In this document: positions 1 through 6,857 of the stretch, one piece after another
Position numbering within the stretch: position 1 is the first letter of the stretch
How the letters are laid out: each line of letters opens with the position of its first letter
Source of the DNA: Christensenella sp. UBA4379
GTDB taxonomy: Bacteria; Bacillota; Clostridia; Christensenellales; Aristaeellaceae
DNA: 12,846 nt
NCBI GenBank assembly: GCA_002391225.1
Contig: DGRV01000018.1
Span: 1 to 12,846, forward strand
Reading direction: 5' to 3'
Translations under genes and position numbers: made by a program
Notes under the pieces: model-generated
What the model was told of the DNA's origin: nothing
Seen by the model: only the letters and a program-made list of their open reading frames with translations
The model's database searches: none

Positions 1-512
1 TCATCAACCGCCTGACAGACGGAATGATTCCGCGCGACACCGGGGATTTCCGGCTGGTGGACAAAAAGGTCGCTGACGTCGTCCGGAACATGCCGGAGCA
101 TTCCCGCTTTTTACGGGGCATGTTTGCCTGGGTCGGCTTCAAGCAGACGCCCTTGCCTTATGACCGCGCTCCGAGGTTCGCGGGGGTAACTCATTATCCG
201 CTGAAAAAGATGATCCGGCTTGCGTTGGACGGCATCATCGGTTTTTCGATTAAACCACTCAAAATTGCCTTCTATACAGGCATACTTTGGTCTGTTTTAG
301 GTGCTCTGACCGCTTTGATTCTGCTGATTCTCCTTTGCTTCGGCGTTTCCGGGGGACTCTGGTGGCTGGCTGCGCTTTTGATGGTGCTGACAGGGAATGT
401 CCTGATCTGCCTGGGAATTTCGGGAGAATATATCGGAAGGACATTTGAGGATGCCAGAAACAGACCGCTGTATGTTGTTGCCGCCACCTGTAACCTGGAT
501 GACCGCGCATAA
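1..512 (+). CDS. Polyprenyl-phosphate glycosyltransferase, family 2, C-terminal part (5' end outside the window)
   Basis: The reading frame is open from base 3 and the start lies upstream, so only the last ~169 residues are visible. The stretch GDFRLVDKKVADVV, then MPEHSRFLRG, then RFAGVTHYPLKKM, is the typical C-terminal part of GtrB/CsbB/dolichol-phosphate-mannose-synthase-like enzymes. These transfer a sugar from a nucleotide donor to a polyprenyl phosphate at the cytoplasmic face. Two hydrophobic hairpin segments follow (about KIAFYTGILWSVLGALTALI and WWLAALLMVLTGNVLICLGI), then the usual closing motif GEYIGRTFEDARNRPLYVV. The donor-binding catalytic domain is not in the window, so substrate cannot be judged. 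The stop codon lies 14 nt before the next start, so co-transcription with the phosphate transporter-like gene is likely. Confidence 0.9.
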   Translation, partial: INRLTDGMIPRDTGDFRLVDKKVADVVRNMPEHSRFLRGMFAWVGFKQTPLPYDRAPRFAGVTHYPLKKMIRLALDGIIGFSIKPLKIAFYTGILWSVLGALTALILLILLCFGVSGGLWWLAALLMVLTGNVLICLGISGEYIGRTFEDARNRPLYVVAATCNLDDRA

Positions 513-526
513 GTGAAGGAGAGCTT

Positions 527-2299
527 ATGGATATATTTGACGGACTGACGATGCTCGGCGGGCTTTGTCTGTTTCTCTTCGGCATGAATATCATGAGCGG
601 GGCGCTGAAACAGAAGGCCGGAAAGCAACTGGACAACCTGCTGCATAAAATGACGGCCAATCGGCTGACAGGCATCCTGATCGGCATGGTCGCCACCGCC
701 GTTCTTCAGTCCTCCAGTGCAACAAGCGTTTTAACCATCTCATTTGTAAACTCCGGTATCATGACGCTCACCCAGGCGGTCGGCGTCATGATGGGCGCCA
801 ATGTCGGGGCGACGGCCACCAACTGGTTGCTTTCCTTAAGCGGTTTGGGCGGCGGCAGTCTGATTCTGAACCTGCTGAAGCCTTCCAGCTTTACGCCCAT
901 TCTGGCGCTGATCGGCGTGATTTTTTACCTTTTCGATAAGAACCAGAAACGGAAGGGAATCGGCCTGATTCTGCTGGGCTTCTCCACGCTGATGTACGGC
1001 ATGGAGATCATGAGCGGATCTGTGGCGGATTTGAAGGGGGACGAGAGCTTTCACAGGATCTTCACCCTGTTCCAGAATCCCCTTCTGGGCCTGCTGGCCG
1101 GCGTTCTGCTGACGATGATCATTCAGTCGTCCTCGGCCAGCATCGGTATTTTGCAGGCGCTCAGTTCCGCCGGGCAGATCAGCTTTTCAGCGGCCGTGCC
1201 GTTGATCATGGGCGCTAATATCGGTACCTGTATTACGGCGGTTCTTTCGGCCATTGGCGCTTCCAGGGACGGTAAACGCATCGCGGCTGTGCATGTGAGC
1301 TTCAACGTGATCGGCACCGCTGTCTTTCTCACGATTTATGTCATTATTCAGGCGGTCTTTAAGCCGCCGCTGTTTTCAAGTACGGTCAACCCCGTCACCA
1401 TCGCGCTGATCAATTCTATTTTCAAAATCCTTTGCCTGCTGCTTTTCCTGCCGTTCCCGAATTTCCTTGAAAACCTTTCCGGAAAGATGATCCGGGAAAA
1501 AACGGAGGACGACGGCAGGATCCAATTGGACGAACGTCTGCTTTCCACGCCGGCGTTGGCTGTGCAGCGCTGCGACCAGCTGACCCATGAAATGGCTGAA
1601 ATGGCTATCAGCAGCGCTCAGGATTCCCTGATGGCGCTGAGCGGGTGCAGCGAAGAAATGGCTGCCTCTATCCGTCAGCGGGAAGAAAAGACGGACCAGT
1701 ATGAGGATGCCCTGGGCTCTTATCTGATCAAAGTAAGCGCCGCCCAGATCAGCGAGAAGGACGGACGTATGGCTACCTCCATGCTGAAGATGATCAGCGA
1801 TCTGGAGCGTATTTCCGACTATTCCGTCAGCATCCTGACATCCGGCGAGGAGATGCGCGAAAAGGAACTGACCTTCTCCGATCAGGCCAATGAGGAACTG
1901 CACACGATTCTGATGGCCACCAACGAGATCCTGTCCATCACTCAAAGGGCCTATGACAGGCAGGATATTGCTATCGCCTCCCGCGTGGAGCCGCTGGCCC
2001 GGGTGATTGATAATCTCAAGGATCAGCTTCGCACCAGCCATATCCTTAGGATGCAGAGCGGTGTGTGCTCCATTGAAGCTGGCTTTGTCTGGAATGATCT
2101 GCTGACGAGCTTGGAGCGTCTGGCGGGGCACTGCTCCAACGTGGCCGGCTGCATCATCGACACCGAGCAGCATAACCTGAACCTCCACGAAACCCTGCGG
2201 AATATCCGGCGCGATTCTCCCGCCTTCCGAGAACAGTTCAACATTTATACCCGGAAGTACAGGGTCGAATCCGAAAAAACCAGCAGCCTGCCTTCCTGA
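527..2299 (+). CDS. Na+/phosphate cotransporter family protein with PhoU-like C-terminal domain
   Basis: This is a full-length (590 aa) member of the bacterial NptA/YjbB-type family. Two inverted Na/Pi-cotransporter repeats are visible, each with the QSSS signature (QSSSAT at residues 61-66, QSSSAS at 200-205). Each signature is followed by a glycine-rich GANVGAT or GANIGTC segment. About eight to nine hydrophobic segments fill residues 5-310. Residues ~340-560 are soluble and helical, rich in Glu/Gln/Ser, and fit the PhoU-like tail common in this family. The likely role is sodium-coupled phosphate movement across the cytoplasmic membrane; in some relatives it is export or leak protection. 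ATG 527 is preceded by GAAGGAGA at good spacing. The gene lies 14 nt after the glycosyltransferase and ends at a hairpin terminator. No pst or phoU genes are nearby, so the link to phosphate control is inferred from family only. Confidence 0.93.
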   Translation: MDIFDGLTMLGGLCLFLFGMNIMSGALKQKAGKQLDNLLHKMTANRLTGILIGMVATAVLQSSSATSVLTISFVNSGIMTLTQAVGVMMGANVGATATNWLLSLSGLGGGSLILNLLKPSSFTPILALIGVIFYLFDKNQKRKGIGLILLGFSTLMYGMEIMSGSVADLKGDESFHRIFTLFQNPLLGLLAGVLLTMIIQSSSASIGILQALSSAGQISFSAAVPLIMGANIGTCITAVLSAIGASRDGKRIAAVHVSFNVIGTAVFLTIYVIIQAVFKPPLFSSTVNPVTIALINSIFKILCLLLFLPFPNFLENLSGKMIREKTEDDGRIQLDERLLSTPALAVQRCDQLTHEMAEMAISSAQDSLMALSGCSEEMAASIRQREEKTDQYEDALGSYLIKVSAAQISEKDGRMATSMLKMISDLERISDYSVSILTSGEEMREKELTFSDQANEELHTILMATNEILSITQRAYDRQDIAIASRVEPLARVIDNLKDQLRTSHILRMQSGVCSIEAGFVWNDLLTSLERLAGHCSNVAGCIIDTEQHNLNLHETLRNIRRDSPAFREQFNIYTRKYRVESEKTSSLPS

Positions 2300-2342
2300 A
2301 AAAATCTATCAGAAACAGATTGATAAGAGCCATTCCGAGACA

Positions 2343-2384
2343 AAACCGCCGCCTGCAATCTAGCAGACGGCGGTTTCAATTTTT
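2343..2384. terminator. Shared terminator between convergent nptA-like gene and glgA
   Basis: A 14-nt left arm (2343-2356) and right arm (2363-2376) pair with a single C-A mismatch around a 6-nt loop. On the + strand the stem is followed by CAATTTTT, fitting an intrinsic terminator for the transporter gene. On the - strand the stem is followed by TTTTG, a weaker U-run, so it may also stop glgA transcripts. It occupies the gap between the two converging stop codons (2299 and 2415). Confidence 0.85.
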
Positions 2385-2414
2385 CAAAAGTGGTGAAAGA
2401 GGCTCTACGCAGGC

Positions 2415-3875
2415 TTACGCTCTTTTCAGAATCGGCTTTGGTTCCAGCGCGCTCTGGTACAGGGCCAGATAGACCTCCGCTGAATGATCCCAGCTGTAAT
2501 CGCCCTCCATGCCGCGCTTCTGCAGCATGGCCCAGACGTCCTTGCGGTTTTCGTAGAAGAACAGGGCGCGGCGGATGGTGAAGAGCATGTCGTGCGCGTT
2601 GTAATTAAAGAAAGTAAATCCGTTTCCGGCGCCGTTGGATTCATTGTAGGAAAGGACGGTATCCCGCAGCCCGCCGGTCTCCCGAACGACGGGGATGGTG
2701 CCGTAGCGCAGGGCCAGCATCTGGCTCAGCCCGCAGGGCTCAAACTGGCTGGGCATCAGGAAGATGTCCGCGCCGGCGTAAATCCTGTGAGAAAGTCGGA
2801 CGTCCATCTGGAAGCGGGCGGCCACCCGTCCGGGATATTCCTGCTCCGCCCAGGAGAAGAGGTTAAAGTATTTGGCGTCGCCCATCCCGAGGACGACCAG
2901 CTGAATTTTCTCCTGCATCAGTTCGCCGATGATATAATCCACCAGGTCGAGACCCTTCTGATTGCTCAGCCGGCCTACCATGCCGATGATCGGCACATCC
3001 GGATCGATGTCCAGCCCCAGCTCTTCCTGCAGAGCACGCTTGTTCAGCGCTTTACCGGCCATTTCCTCGGAGGTGTAGTGAGCGACGATCTCGCTGTCCG
3101 TGGCGGGGTTGTAGGCGTCCATGTCGATGCCGTTCAGCACGCCGCTCAGATGGTTCCGCTTAGCGCGCAGCAGGCCGTCCAGCCGTTCACCGTAATAGGC
3201 CGTCTGGATTTCCTCGGCGTAAGAGGGGCTGACGGTCGTCACCTCGTCTGCGTAGACGATGCCGGCCTTCATGCAGTTGGCCGCCCCGTAATGCTCGAGC
3301 TTGTCGGCGGTAAACAGGCTGTCGCCCAGGCCGAAAAGATCCTTGAATTGATCGATTCCGAAAATTCCCTGATACTGAAGGTTATGGATCGTGAACACGG
3401 TCCGGATGCCGGTATAATCCGTCAGGTGAGCGTACTGGATTTTGAGCAGGGCCGGGATCATACCGGTCTGCCAGTCGTTGCAGTGGATGATATCCGGGAT
3501 AAAGTGGAGCAGCGGCAGGGCGTTCAGAACACCCCGGCAGAAGAAGCCGAACCGCTCGTATTCGTCTCCGCCCATGCCGTAAATATAATTGCGGTCAAAA
3601 TAGTACTTGTTATCGACAAAATACCAGGTGACGCCGTTCAATTCCAGCGATTCGATGCCGCAGTATTGCCTGCGCCAGCCGAGCTCCACCTCAAAATCAA
3701 CTATATGCCTCATTTTTTCGACATAGACGTCGGGAATCGCTCCGTACAGCGGCAGGATCACCCGGACGTCATGGCCTTTTTTTGCCAGAACCGGAGCAAG
3801 AGAACCGACGACGTCAGCCAGCCCGCCGGTTTTGACGAAGGGCACGCACTCGCTTGCGGCAAAGAGAATATTCAT
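2415..3875 (-). CDS. glgA: Glycogen synthase (ADP-glucose starch glucosyltransferase, GT5)
   Basis: GlgA adds glucose from ADP-glucose to the non-reducing end of an alpha-1,4-glucan. The length (486 aa) is normal for bacterial GlgA. The N-terminal KTGGLADVVGSLAPVL (KTGGL at residues 15-19) is the ADP-glucose-binding signature. HCNDWQTG (131-138) and TVFTIHNLQYQG (159-170) are conserved GT5 blocks. In the C-terminal Rossmann domain, GMVGRLSNQKG (298-308) carries the Arg/Lys pair that contacts phosphate, and FEPCGLSQ (378-385) carries the conserved Glu. No key residue is missing. ATG 3875 has AAGGAG upstream on the - strand. The gene diverges from the sugar ABC transporter. A 33-codon ORF in the same frame ends 18 nt before this start. 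Confidence 0.97.
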   Translation of the reverse strand: MNILFAASECVPFVKTGGLADVVGSLAPVLAKKGHDVRVILPLYGAIPDVYVEKMRHIVDFEVELGWRRQYCGIESLELNGVTWYFVDNKYYFDRNYIYGMGGDEYERFGFFCRGVLNALPLLHFIPDIIHCNDWQTGMIPALLKIQYAHLTDYTGIRTVFTIHNLQYQGIFGIDQFKDLFGLGDSLFTADKLEHYGAANCMKAGIVYADEVTTVSPSYAEEIQTAYYGERLDGLLRAKRNHLSGVLNGIDMDAYNPATDSEIVAHYTSEEMAGKALNKRALQEELGLDIDPDVPIIGMVGRLSNQKGLDLVDYIIGELMQEKIQLVVLGMGDAKYFNLFSWAEQEYPGRVAARFQMDVRLSHRIYAGADIFLMPSQFEPCGLSQMLALRYGTIPVVRETGGLRDTVLSYNESNGAGNGFTFFNYNAHDMLFTIRRALFFYENRKDVWAMLQKRGMEGDYSWDHSAEVYLALYQSALEPKPILKRA

Positions 3876-3893
3876 ATTAAGTACATCTCCTTT

Positions 3894-3995
3894 TCATGAA
3901 ATGGGAGCATCTTTCAGGTGGATCCCTCTGGAAAGAATGACGCGCACAAGCGCATGTCTTCCGTCAAGAAGAACGAAGATGTCAATCTGGGTCAT
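3894..3995 (-). CDS. Candidate 33-aa upstream ORF in the glgA leader
   Basis: A short ORF starts MTQIDIFVLLDGRHALV, contains VRVILSRGIHL, and ends at TGA (3894-3896). It lies wholly between the predicted glgA promoter and glgA. Its ATG has GAGGG about 6 nt upstream, a fair ribosome binding site, and would sit only ~13 nt from the predicted transcript start. It is in the same frame as glgA, separated by the TGA and six further codons. It could be a leader peptide that tunes glgA translation, a small protein, or a chance ORF; 33 open codons alone is not significant. I do not recognise the peptide. Confidence 0.35.
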   Translation of the reverse strand: MTQIDIFVLLDGRHALVRVILSRGIHLKDAPIS

Positions 3996-4014
3996 TCTTT
4001 TCCCTCTGATTACA

Positions 4015-4043
4015 AGGATAGCATGAAATCTTCCGTTTGTCAA
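4015..4043 (-). promoter_or_regulatory. Sigma-A promoter for glgA
   Basis: On the - strand a perfect -35 TTGACA (4038-4043) is separated by exactly 17 bp from a -10 TATCCT (4015-4020; four of six consensus bases). The predicted start is near 4007. This leaves a ~130-nt leader before glgA that includes the 33-codon ORF. It diverges from the binding-protein promoter, with 124 bp between the two -35 boxes. Confidence 0.65.
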
Positions 4044-4105
4044 TCGACAGTACGGAGCAAATACAAAGAGAACACAATATATAAGGAAAGCAAATTTTGA
4101 GAAGG

Positions 4106-4117
4106 TTGCAAAAGCAA
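4106..4117. promoter_or_regulatory. Inverted repeat TTGC-AAAA-GCAA, candidate operator
   Basis: A perfect 4+4 inverted repeat lies about midway between the divergent glgA and binding-protein promoters, where a regulator could act on both. A similar GTTGC-AAA-GCAAC repeat overlaps the -35 box of the last promoter in the window (12748-12760). The short arms and different spacer (4 versus 3 nt) make chance a real alternative. Confidence 0.3.
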
Positions 4118-4149
4118 ATGATGAGCATTCAGAGCGCAATAATTGACCT

Positions 4150-4196
4150 AAAAATGCAAAAAAAAACTTGAATTTATGAAACAGTTGAGCTATAAT
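4150..4196 (+). promoter_or_regulatory. Strong sigma-A promoter with A-tract UP element for the ABC transporter operon
   Basis: The -35 TTGAAT (4168-4173) and a perfect -10 TATAAT (4191-4196) are spaced by 17 bp. Directly upstream, 4150-4166 is almost all A, resembling an UP element that boosts polymerase binding. The predicted start is near A4203, giving a ~130-nt 5' leader. The strength fits an abundant solute-binding protein. Confidence 0.8.
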
Positions 4197-4202
4197 ACAA
4201 TC

Positions 4203-4334
4203 AACATTCGGCAAATGGTAACTGGTTATGATCCCAAGGGGATAGTTTCGCCGATTTCCATTTATGTCTCTATACAGCGTAAGCTGTTTTGAGAAATAGC
4301 GGTTTAACCGCACAAAAAAAGGAGGAACCCCGTT
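4203..4334 (+). promoter_or_regulatory. Structured 5' leader of the solute-binding protein gene
   Basis: Several foldable elements lie in order. ATCCC-AAG-GGGAT is a small hairpin at 4231-4243. ACAGC-GTAA-GCTGT at 4274-4287 is a hairpin closed by a GNRA-type tetraloop. GCGGT-TTA-ACCGC at 4299-4311 is followed by the ribosome binding site GGAGG (4321-4325). CGGC (4209-4212) can pair with GCCG (4250-4253), while AAATGG (4213-4218) can pair with CCATTT (4258-4263), which together make a pseudoknot-like arrangement. I cannot match this to a riboswitch class I know. It may affect mRNA stability, translation or ligand sensing; only the pairing potential is seen. Confidence 0.4.
4215..4292 (+). other. 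Possible 25-codon upstream ORF in the transporter leader
   Basis: The first ATG after the predicted transcript start opens 25 codons beginning MVTGYDPKGIVSPISI and ending at TGA 4290-4292, 42 nt before the binding-protein gene. There is no ribosome binding site, so translation would need near-leaderless initiation at about +13. It overlaps the foldable leader. Alone it would be ignored; it is listed because similar ORFs sit at the same distance from the glgA and glgB promoters. Confidence 0.2.
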
Positions 4335-5699
4335 ATGAAAAAGGTGCTTGCTCTGGTTCTGGCTGCGATGATGCTGCTTGGCTGCATCGGTGGTATCGCC
4401 AGCGCTGAGGAAGGCAAAATCAAGCTGGTCGTTTGGTCTTTCACCAACGAGCTGCAGGGCATGATCGAGAAGTATTATCTCCCGAATCATCCCGAACTGG
4501 AGATCGAATTCCAGATTTATCCGACTGACGGCAACGCCTACACCACCAAGGTTGACAACCTGCTGGGCGCCAACGCCACCAGTGATGAAGCTCCCGACAT
4601 CTTCACCCTGGAAGCTGCTTTCGTCAAGCACTATGTGGAATCCGACTGGACCGGCGACCTCAAGAGCATCGGCTTCACCGACGAAGAACTGTCCGTTGCT
4701 TTCCCCGTGATGGCGCAGATCGGTGCCAACGCTGCCGGCGTCCAGAAGGGCCTGTCCTGGCAGTCCACCCCCGGCGTCCTCATGTATCGTGCTTCCCTGG
4801 CTGAAAAGTACCTGGGCGTCACCTCCCCCGAAGAAATGCAGGCCAAGGTTGCTGACTGGGATACCTTCCTGGAGACCGCTGAAGAGCTGAAGGAAAAGTC
4901 TGAAGGCGCCTGCAAGATGGTTACCGGTTCTGGTGACATCTGGAATGCCTATCAGTATCAGCGTTCTGCCGGCTGGGTCGTGGATGGCAAGCTGAACATC
5001 GACGACGAGCTGCTGGACTTCGAAGAACTGGTTAAGTCCCTGTACGAAGACGACCTGACCCAGAAGGGCGGCGCTTGGCAGGAGATCTGGTTCGCCGGTA
5101 TGCGCGGTGAAAACGAGACCCTGTGCTACTTCCTGCCCACCTGGGGTCTGCACTACACTCTGAAGCCCAACTGCGTTGCCGGCTGGGATGCTGAGAATCC
5201 TGACAGCGAAGAGAACATCAAGAACGCTACCGAGAACGGCACCTACGGCGATTGGCGCATCACTGACGGCCCCGTGGCTTACAGCTGGGGCGGCACCTGG
5301 ATGGGCATCAACGCTGCCAAGGCCGCTGCTGCGGACGACGCCAAGAAGGCCGCTATGCATGACCTGATCTACTTCTTCACCCTGAATGATGACTTCCTGA
5401 CCCAGTATGCTGCGGACAGCGGCGACTTCGTCGGCTCTGCCAAGGCCGTGGAGACCATCCTGGCCAACGGCGGCACCCCGAACCCCTTCCTGGGCGGCCA
5501 GGATCACTATGCCATCTTCGCTTCTGCCGCGGCTCTGGCCAACGGCTCTCTGATGAGCGAATATGACGACACCATCAACAGCCTGTGGAGCGACAACGTG
5601 ACCACGCCTTATGAACGCGGCGAAGTCGACATCGACACTGCGATTGCGAACTTCAAGGCTGCTGTCGCTGCTGCGATCACCACGATCACCGTGGAATAA
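4335..5699 (+). CDS. Extracellular sugar-binding protein of a CUT1 ABC transporter
   Basis: This 454-aa protein is of the family 1 solute-binding type. It starts with a signal peptide (MKKVLALVLAAMMLLGC, then GGIASAEE). Either LLGC acts as a lipobox, giving a lipoprotein anchored at Cys17, or signal peptidase I cuts after ASA at residue 24; the sequence allows both. The mature part begins with a beta strand (IKLVVWSF) and has the typical EFQIYPTDGNAYTTKVDNLLGA and APDIFTLE segments. Many Trp and Tyr residues (Trp142, 175, 203, 214, 248, 252, 270, 318 and others) suit sugar stacking. It should capture a sugar or oligosaccharide outside the cell for the two permeases downstream. Flanking glycogen genes hint at glucose or maltodextrin, but the ligand cannot be read from sequence. 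Codon use is strongly biased (AAG, AAC, CTG, GCT/GCC), as expected for high expression. GGAGG precedes the ATG by 9 nt. Confidence 0.93.
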   Translation: MKKVLALVLAAMMLLGCIGGIASAEEGKIKLVVWSFTNELQGMIEKYYLPNHPELEIEFQIYPTDGNAYTTKVDNLLGANATSDEAPDIFTLEAAFVKHYVESDWTGDLKSIGFTDEELSVAFPVMAQIGANAAGVQKGLSWQSTPGVLMYRASLAEKYLGVTSPEEMQAKVADWDTFLETAEELKEKSEGACKMVTGSGDIWNAYQYQRSAGWVVDGKLNIDDELLDFEELVKSLYEDDLTQKGGAWQEIWFAGMRGENETLCYFLPTWGLHYTLKPNCVAGWDAENPDSEENIKNATENGTYGDWRITDGPVAYSWGGTWMGINAAKAAAADDAKKAAMHDLIYFFTLNDDFLTQYAADSGDFVGSAKAVETILANGGTPNPFLGGQDHYAIFASAAALANGSLMSEYDDTINSLWSDNVTTPYERGEVDIDTAIANFKAAVAAAITTITVE

Positions 5700-5721
5700 T
5701 CGGATTAAACCCGGTTAAACT

Positions 5722-5739
5722 GGTTACTGAAAAGTAACC
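5722..5739 (+). other. Stem-loop 1 in the binding protein-permease gap (GAAA tetraloop)
   Basis: A perfect 7-bp stem GGTTACT/AGTAACC is closed by a GAAA (GNRA) tetraloop. It lies 22 nt after the binding-protein stop. It has no T-run, so it is more likely a 3' mRNA stabilising or processing structure than a terminator. Confidence 0.6.
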
Positions 5740-5742
5740 TCG

Positions 5743-5780
5743 CGGGGCTGTCTCTTGCCTGACGGCGGGGGACAGCCCCG
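5743..5780 (+). terminator. Stem-loop 2: 17-bp hairpin, partial terminator or mRNA stabiliser
   Basis: Left arm 5743-5759 pairs with right arm 5764-5780 without bulges (a few G-T pairs) around a TGAC loop. Only TTTACAGTT follows, so termination would be incomplete. Such structures between a binding-protein gene and permease genes commonly protect the upstream mRNA and lower downstream expression, which fits the need for excess binding protein. Confidence 0.7.
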
Positions 5781-5801
5781 TTTACAGTTATTGATCAAAA
5801 T

Positions 5802-5870
5802 GCTTCCCCCCAAGAGGGAAGCTTCATAAGCGCTCTTTGGCGGAAGCCTTTTGAGGCTTAATGTTTTTAT
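5802..5870 (+). other. Stem-loops 3 and 4 upstream of permease 1
   Basis: GCTTCCC (5802-5808) pairs with GGGAAGC (5816-5822). AAGCCT (5844-5849) pairs with AGGCTT (5854-5859) around TTTG, followed by AATGTTTTTAT. The second resembles a weak intrinsic terminator just before the permease 1 ribosome binding site (5877-5882). With stem-loops 1 and 2 they fill the 188-bp gap. I saw no clear promoter here, so the permeases are probably read from the promoter at 4168-4196. Confidence 0.45.
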
Positions 5871-5887
5871 GAAACAGGGGTGAAACA

Positions 5888-6856
5888 ATGCAATCACAAG
5901 CGCAGGCCAATACGAAGCGTAAATCCATCAGTTACAGCAAGTATGGCTACTTGTTCATCGCGCCATTCTTCATCACCTTCATCATTTTTCAGCTGTACCC
6001 GATTTTCTTCACGTTCCGTACATCCCTGACTGACGCTGTAGGCTGGGAAAAGGTACTCAACAACAAAATCATCGGCTTTGAGAATTTCCGTCAGCTCTTT
6101 GATCCGAACAGCCTGGTGTACAGCAAATTCTGGGGCTCCCTGGGCAATACCATGATCATGTGGTTCTTCAACTTTGTGCCGCAGCTGGGCCTGGCCCTGA
6201 TCCTGGCTTCCTGGTTCACGGACAGCCGTCTTCGCCTGAAGGCTCAGGGTTTCTTCAAAGTGACGATCTTCATGCCGAACATCATCACCGCCGCTACCAT
6301 CGGTATGCTGTTCATGAGCCTGTTCGCGTATCCCATGGGTCCCGTCAATACCTTTGTGCAGACCTTCGGCATCGCCAATATGCCTGTTGAATACTTCCGG
6401 TCCGTCGCATGGAGCCGCGGCCTGATCTCCTTCATCCAGTGGTGGATGTGGTGCGGCAATACGATGATCATCATGATCGCCGGCATCAGCGGCATCAACC
6501 CCAGCCTCTTTGAAGCGGCGCTGGTGGACGGTTGCTCTTCCCGACAGACCTTCTGGAAGATCACCCTGCCCCTGATCAAGCCCATTCTGGTCTACAACCT
6601 GACGACCTCTCTGGTCGGCGGTCTGACCATGTTCGATATCCCGCACATGATGACCCAGGGCAACCCGAACGAGACCACCAACACGGTCGCCCGTTTCATT
6701 TACACACAGGGCTTCACCGGCAGCCGCAACTTCAATATGGCCTCCGCTGCCTCCGTAGTTCTGTTTGGCATCATCATCATCGGATCCCTGATTATCCGTT
6801 ATGTGCTGAACGATCACGATCCGAAACCCGGCAAAGCGCTGAAGGGGGGCAAGTAA
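5888..6856 (+). CDS. Sugar ABC transporter permease 1 (MalF/UgpA type)
   Basis: This is one of the two membrane subunits of the CUT1 importer (322 aa, normal length). A short cytoplasmic N-terminus is followed by about six transmembrane segments, starting at GYLFIAPFFITFIIFQLYPIF (residues 20-40) and ending at VVLFGIIIIGSLIIRYVL (290-307). The ATPase-docking EAA loop is intact: EAALVDG at 209-215, then nine residues, then ITLP at 225-228. The start ATG has AGGGGTG upstream. It should pair with the next gene product to form the sugar channel. No ATP-binding subunit is encoded in the window; relatives often share a multitask MsmX/MsmK-type ATPase encoded elsewhere. Confidence 0.94.
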   Translation: MQSQAQANTKRKSISYSKYGYLFIAPFFITFIIFQLYPIFFTFRTSLTDAVGWEKVLNNKIIGFENFRQLFDPNSLVYSKFWGSLGNTMIMWFFNFVPQLGLALILASWFTDSRLRLKAQGFFKVTIFMPNIITAATIGMLFMSLFAYPMGPVNTFVQTFGIANMPVEYFRSVAWSRGLISFIQWWMWCGNTMIIMIAGISGINPSLFEAALVDGCSSRQTFWKITLPLIKPILVYNLTTSLVGGLTMFDIPHMMTQGNPNETTNTVARFIYTQGFTGSRNFNMASAASVVLFGIIIIGSLIIRYVLNDHDPKPGKALKGGK

Positions 6857-6857
6857 G

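Noticed and set aside
1376..2188. 270-codon open frame on the - strand within the phosphate transporter gene
   Set aside because: It is antisense to the PhoU-like domain, with no domain of its own and shadow-like composition.
2484..3899. 471-codon open frame on the + strand opposite glgA
   Set aside because: It is antisense to a clear GlgA with all its motifs, has no recognisable domain, and results from biased codon use that keeps the opposite frame open.
4270..4320. Catabolite-responsive (cre) site near the binding-protein gene
   Set aside because: No stretch fits the cre consensus TGNAANCGNNNNCA; the nearest candidates lack the central CG in the right place.
4203..4334. Known riboswitch (cyclic-di-GMP, THF, fluoride, preQ1) in the transporter leader
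   Set aside because: The conserved cores of these classes as I know them are not present; only generic hairpins and a possible pseudoknot are seen.
3894..5507. 537-codon open frame on the - strand opposite the binding-protein gene
   Set aside because: Most of it is antisense to the highly codon-biased binding-protein gene and it runs through the AT-rich promoter region. Only the final 33 codons beside glgA were kept as a separate candidate.
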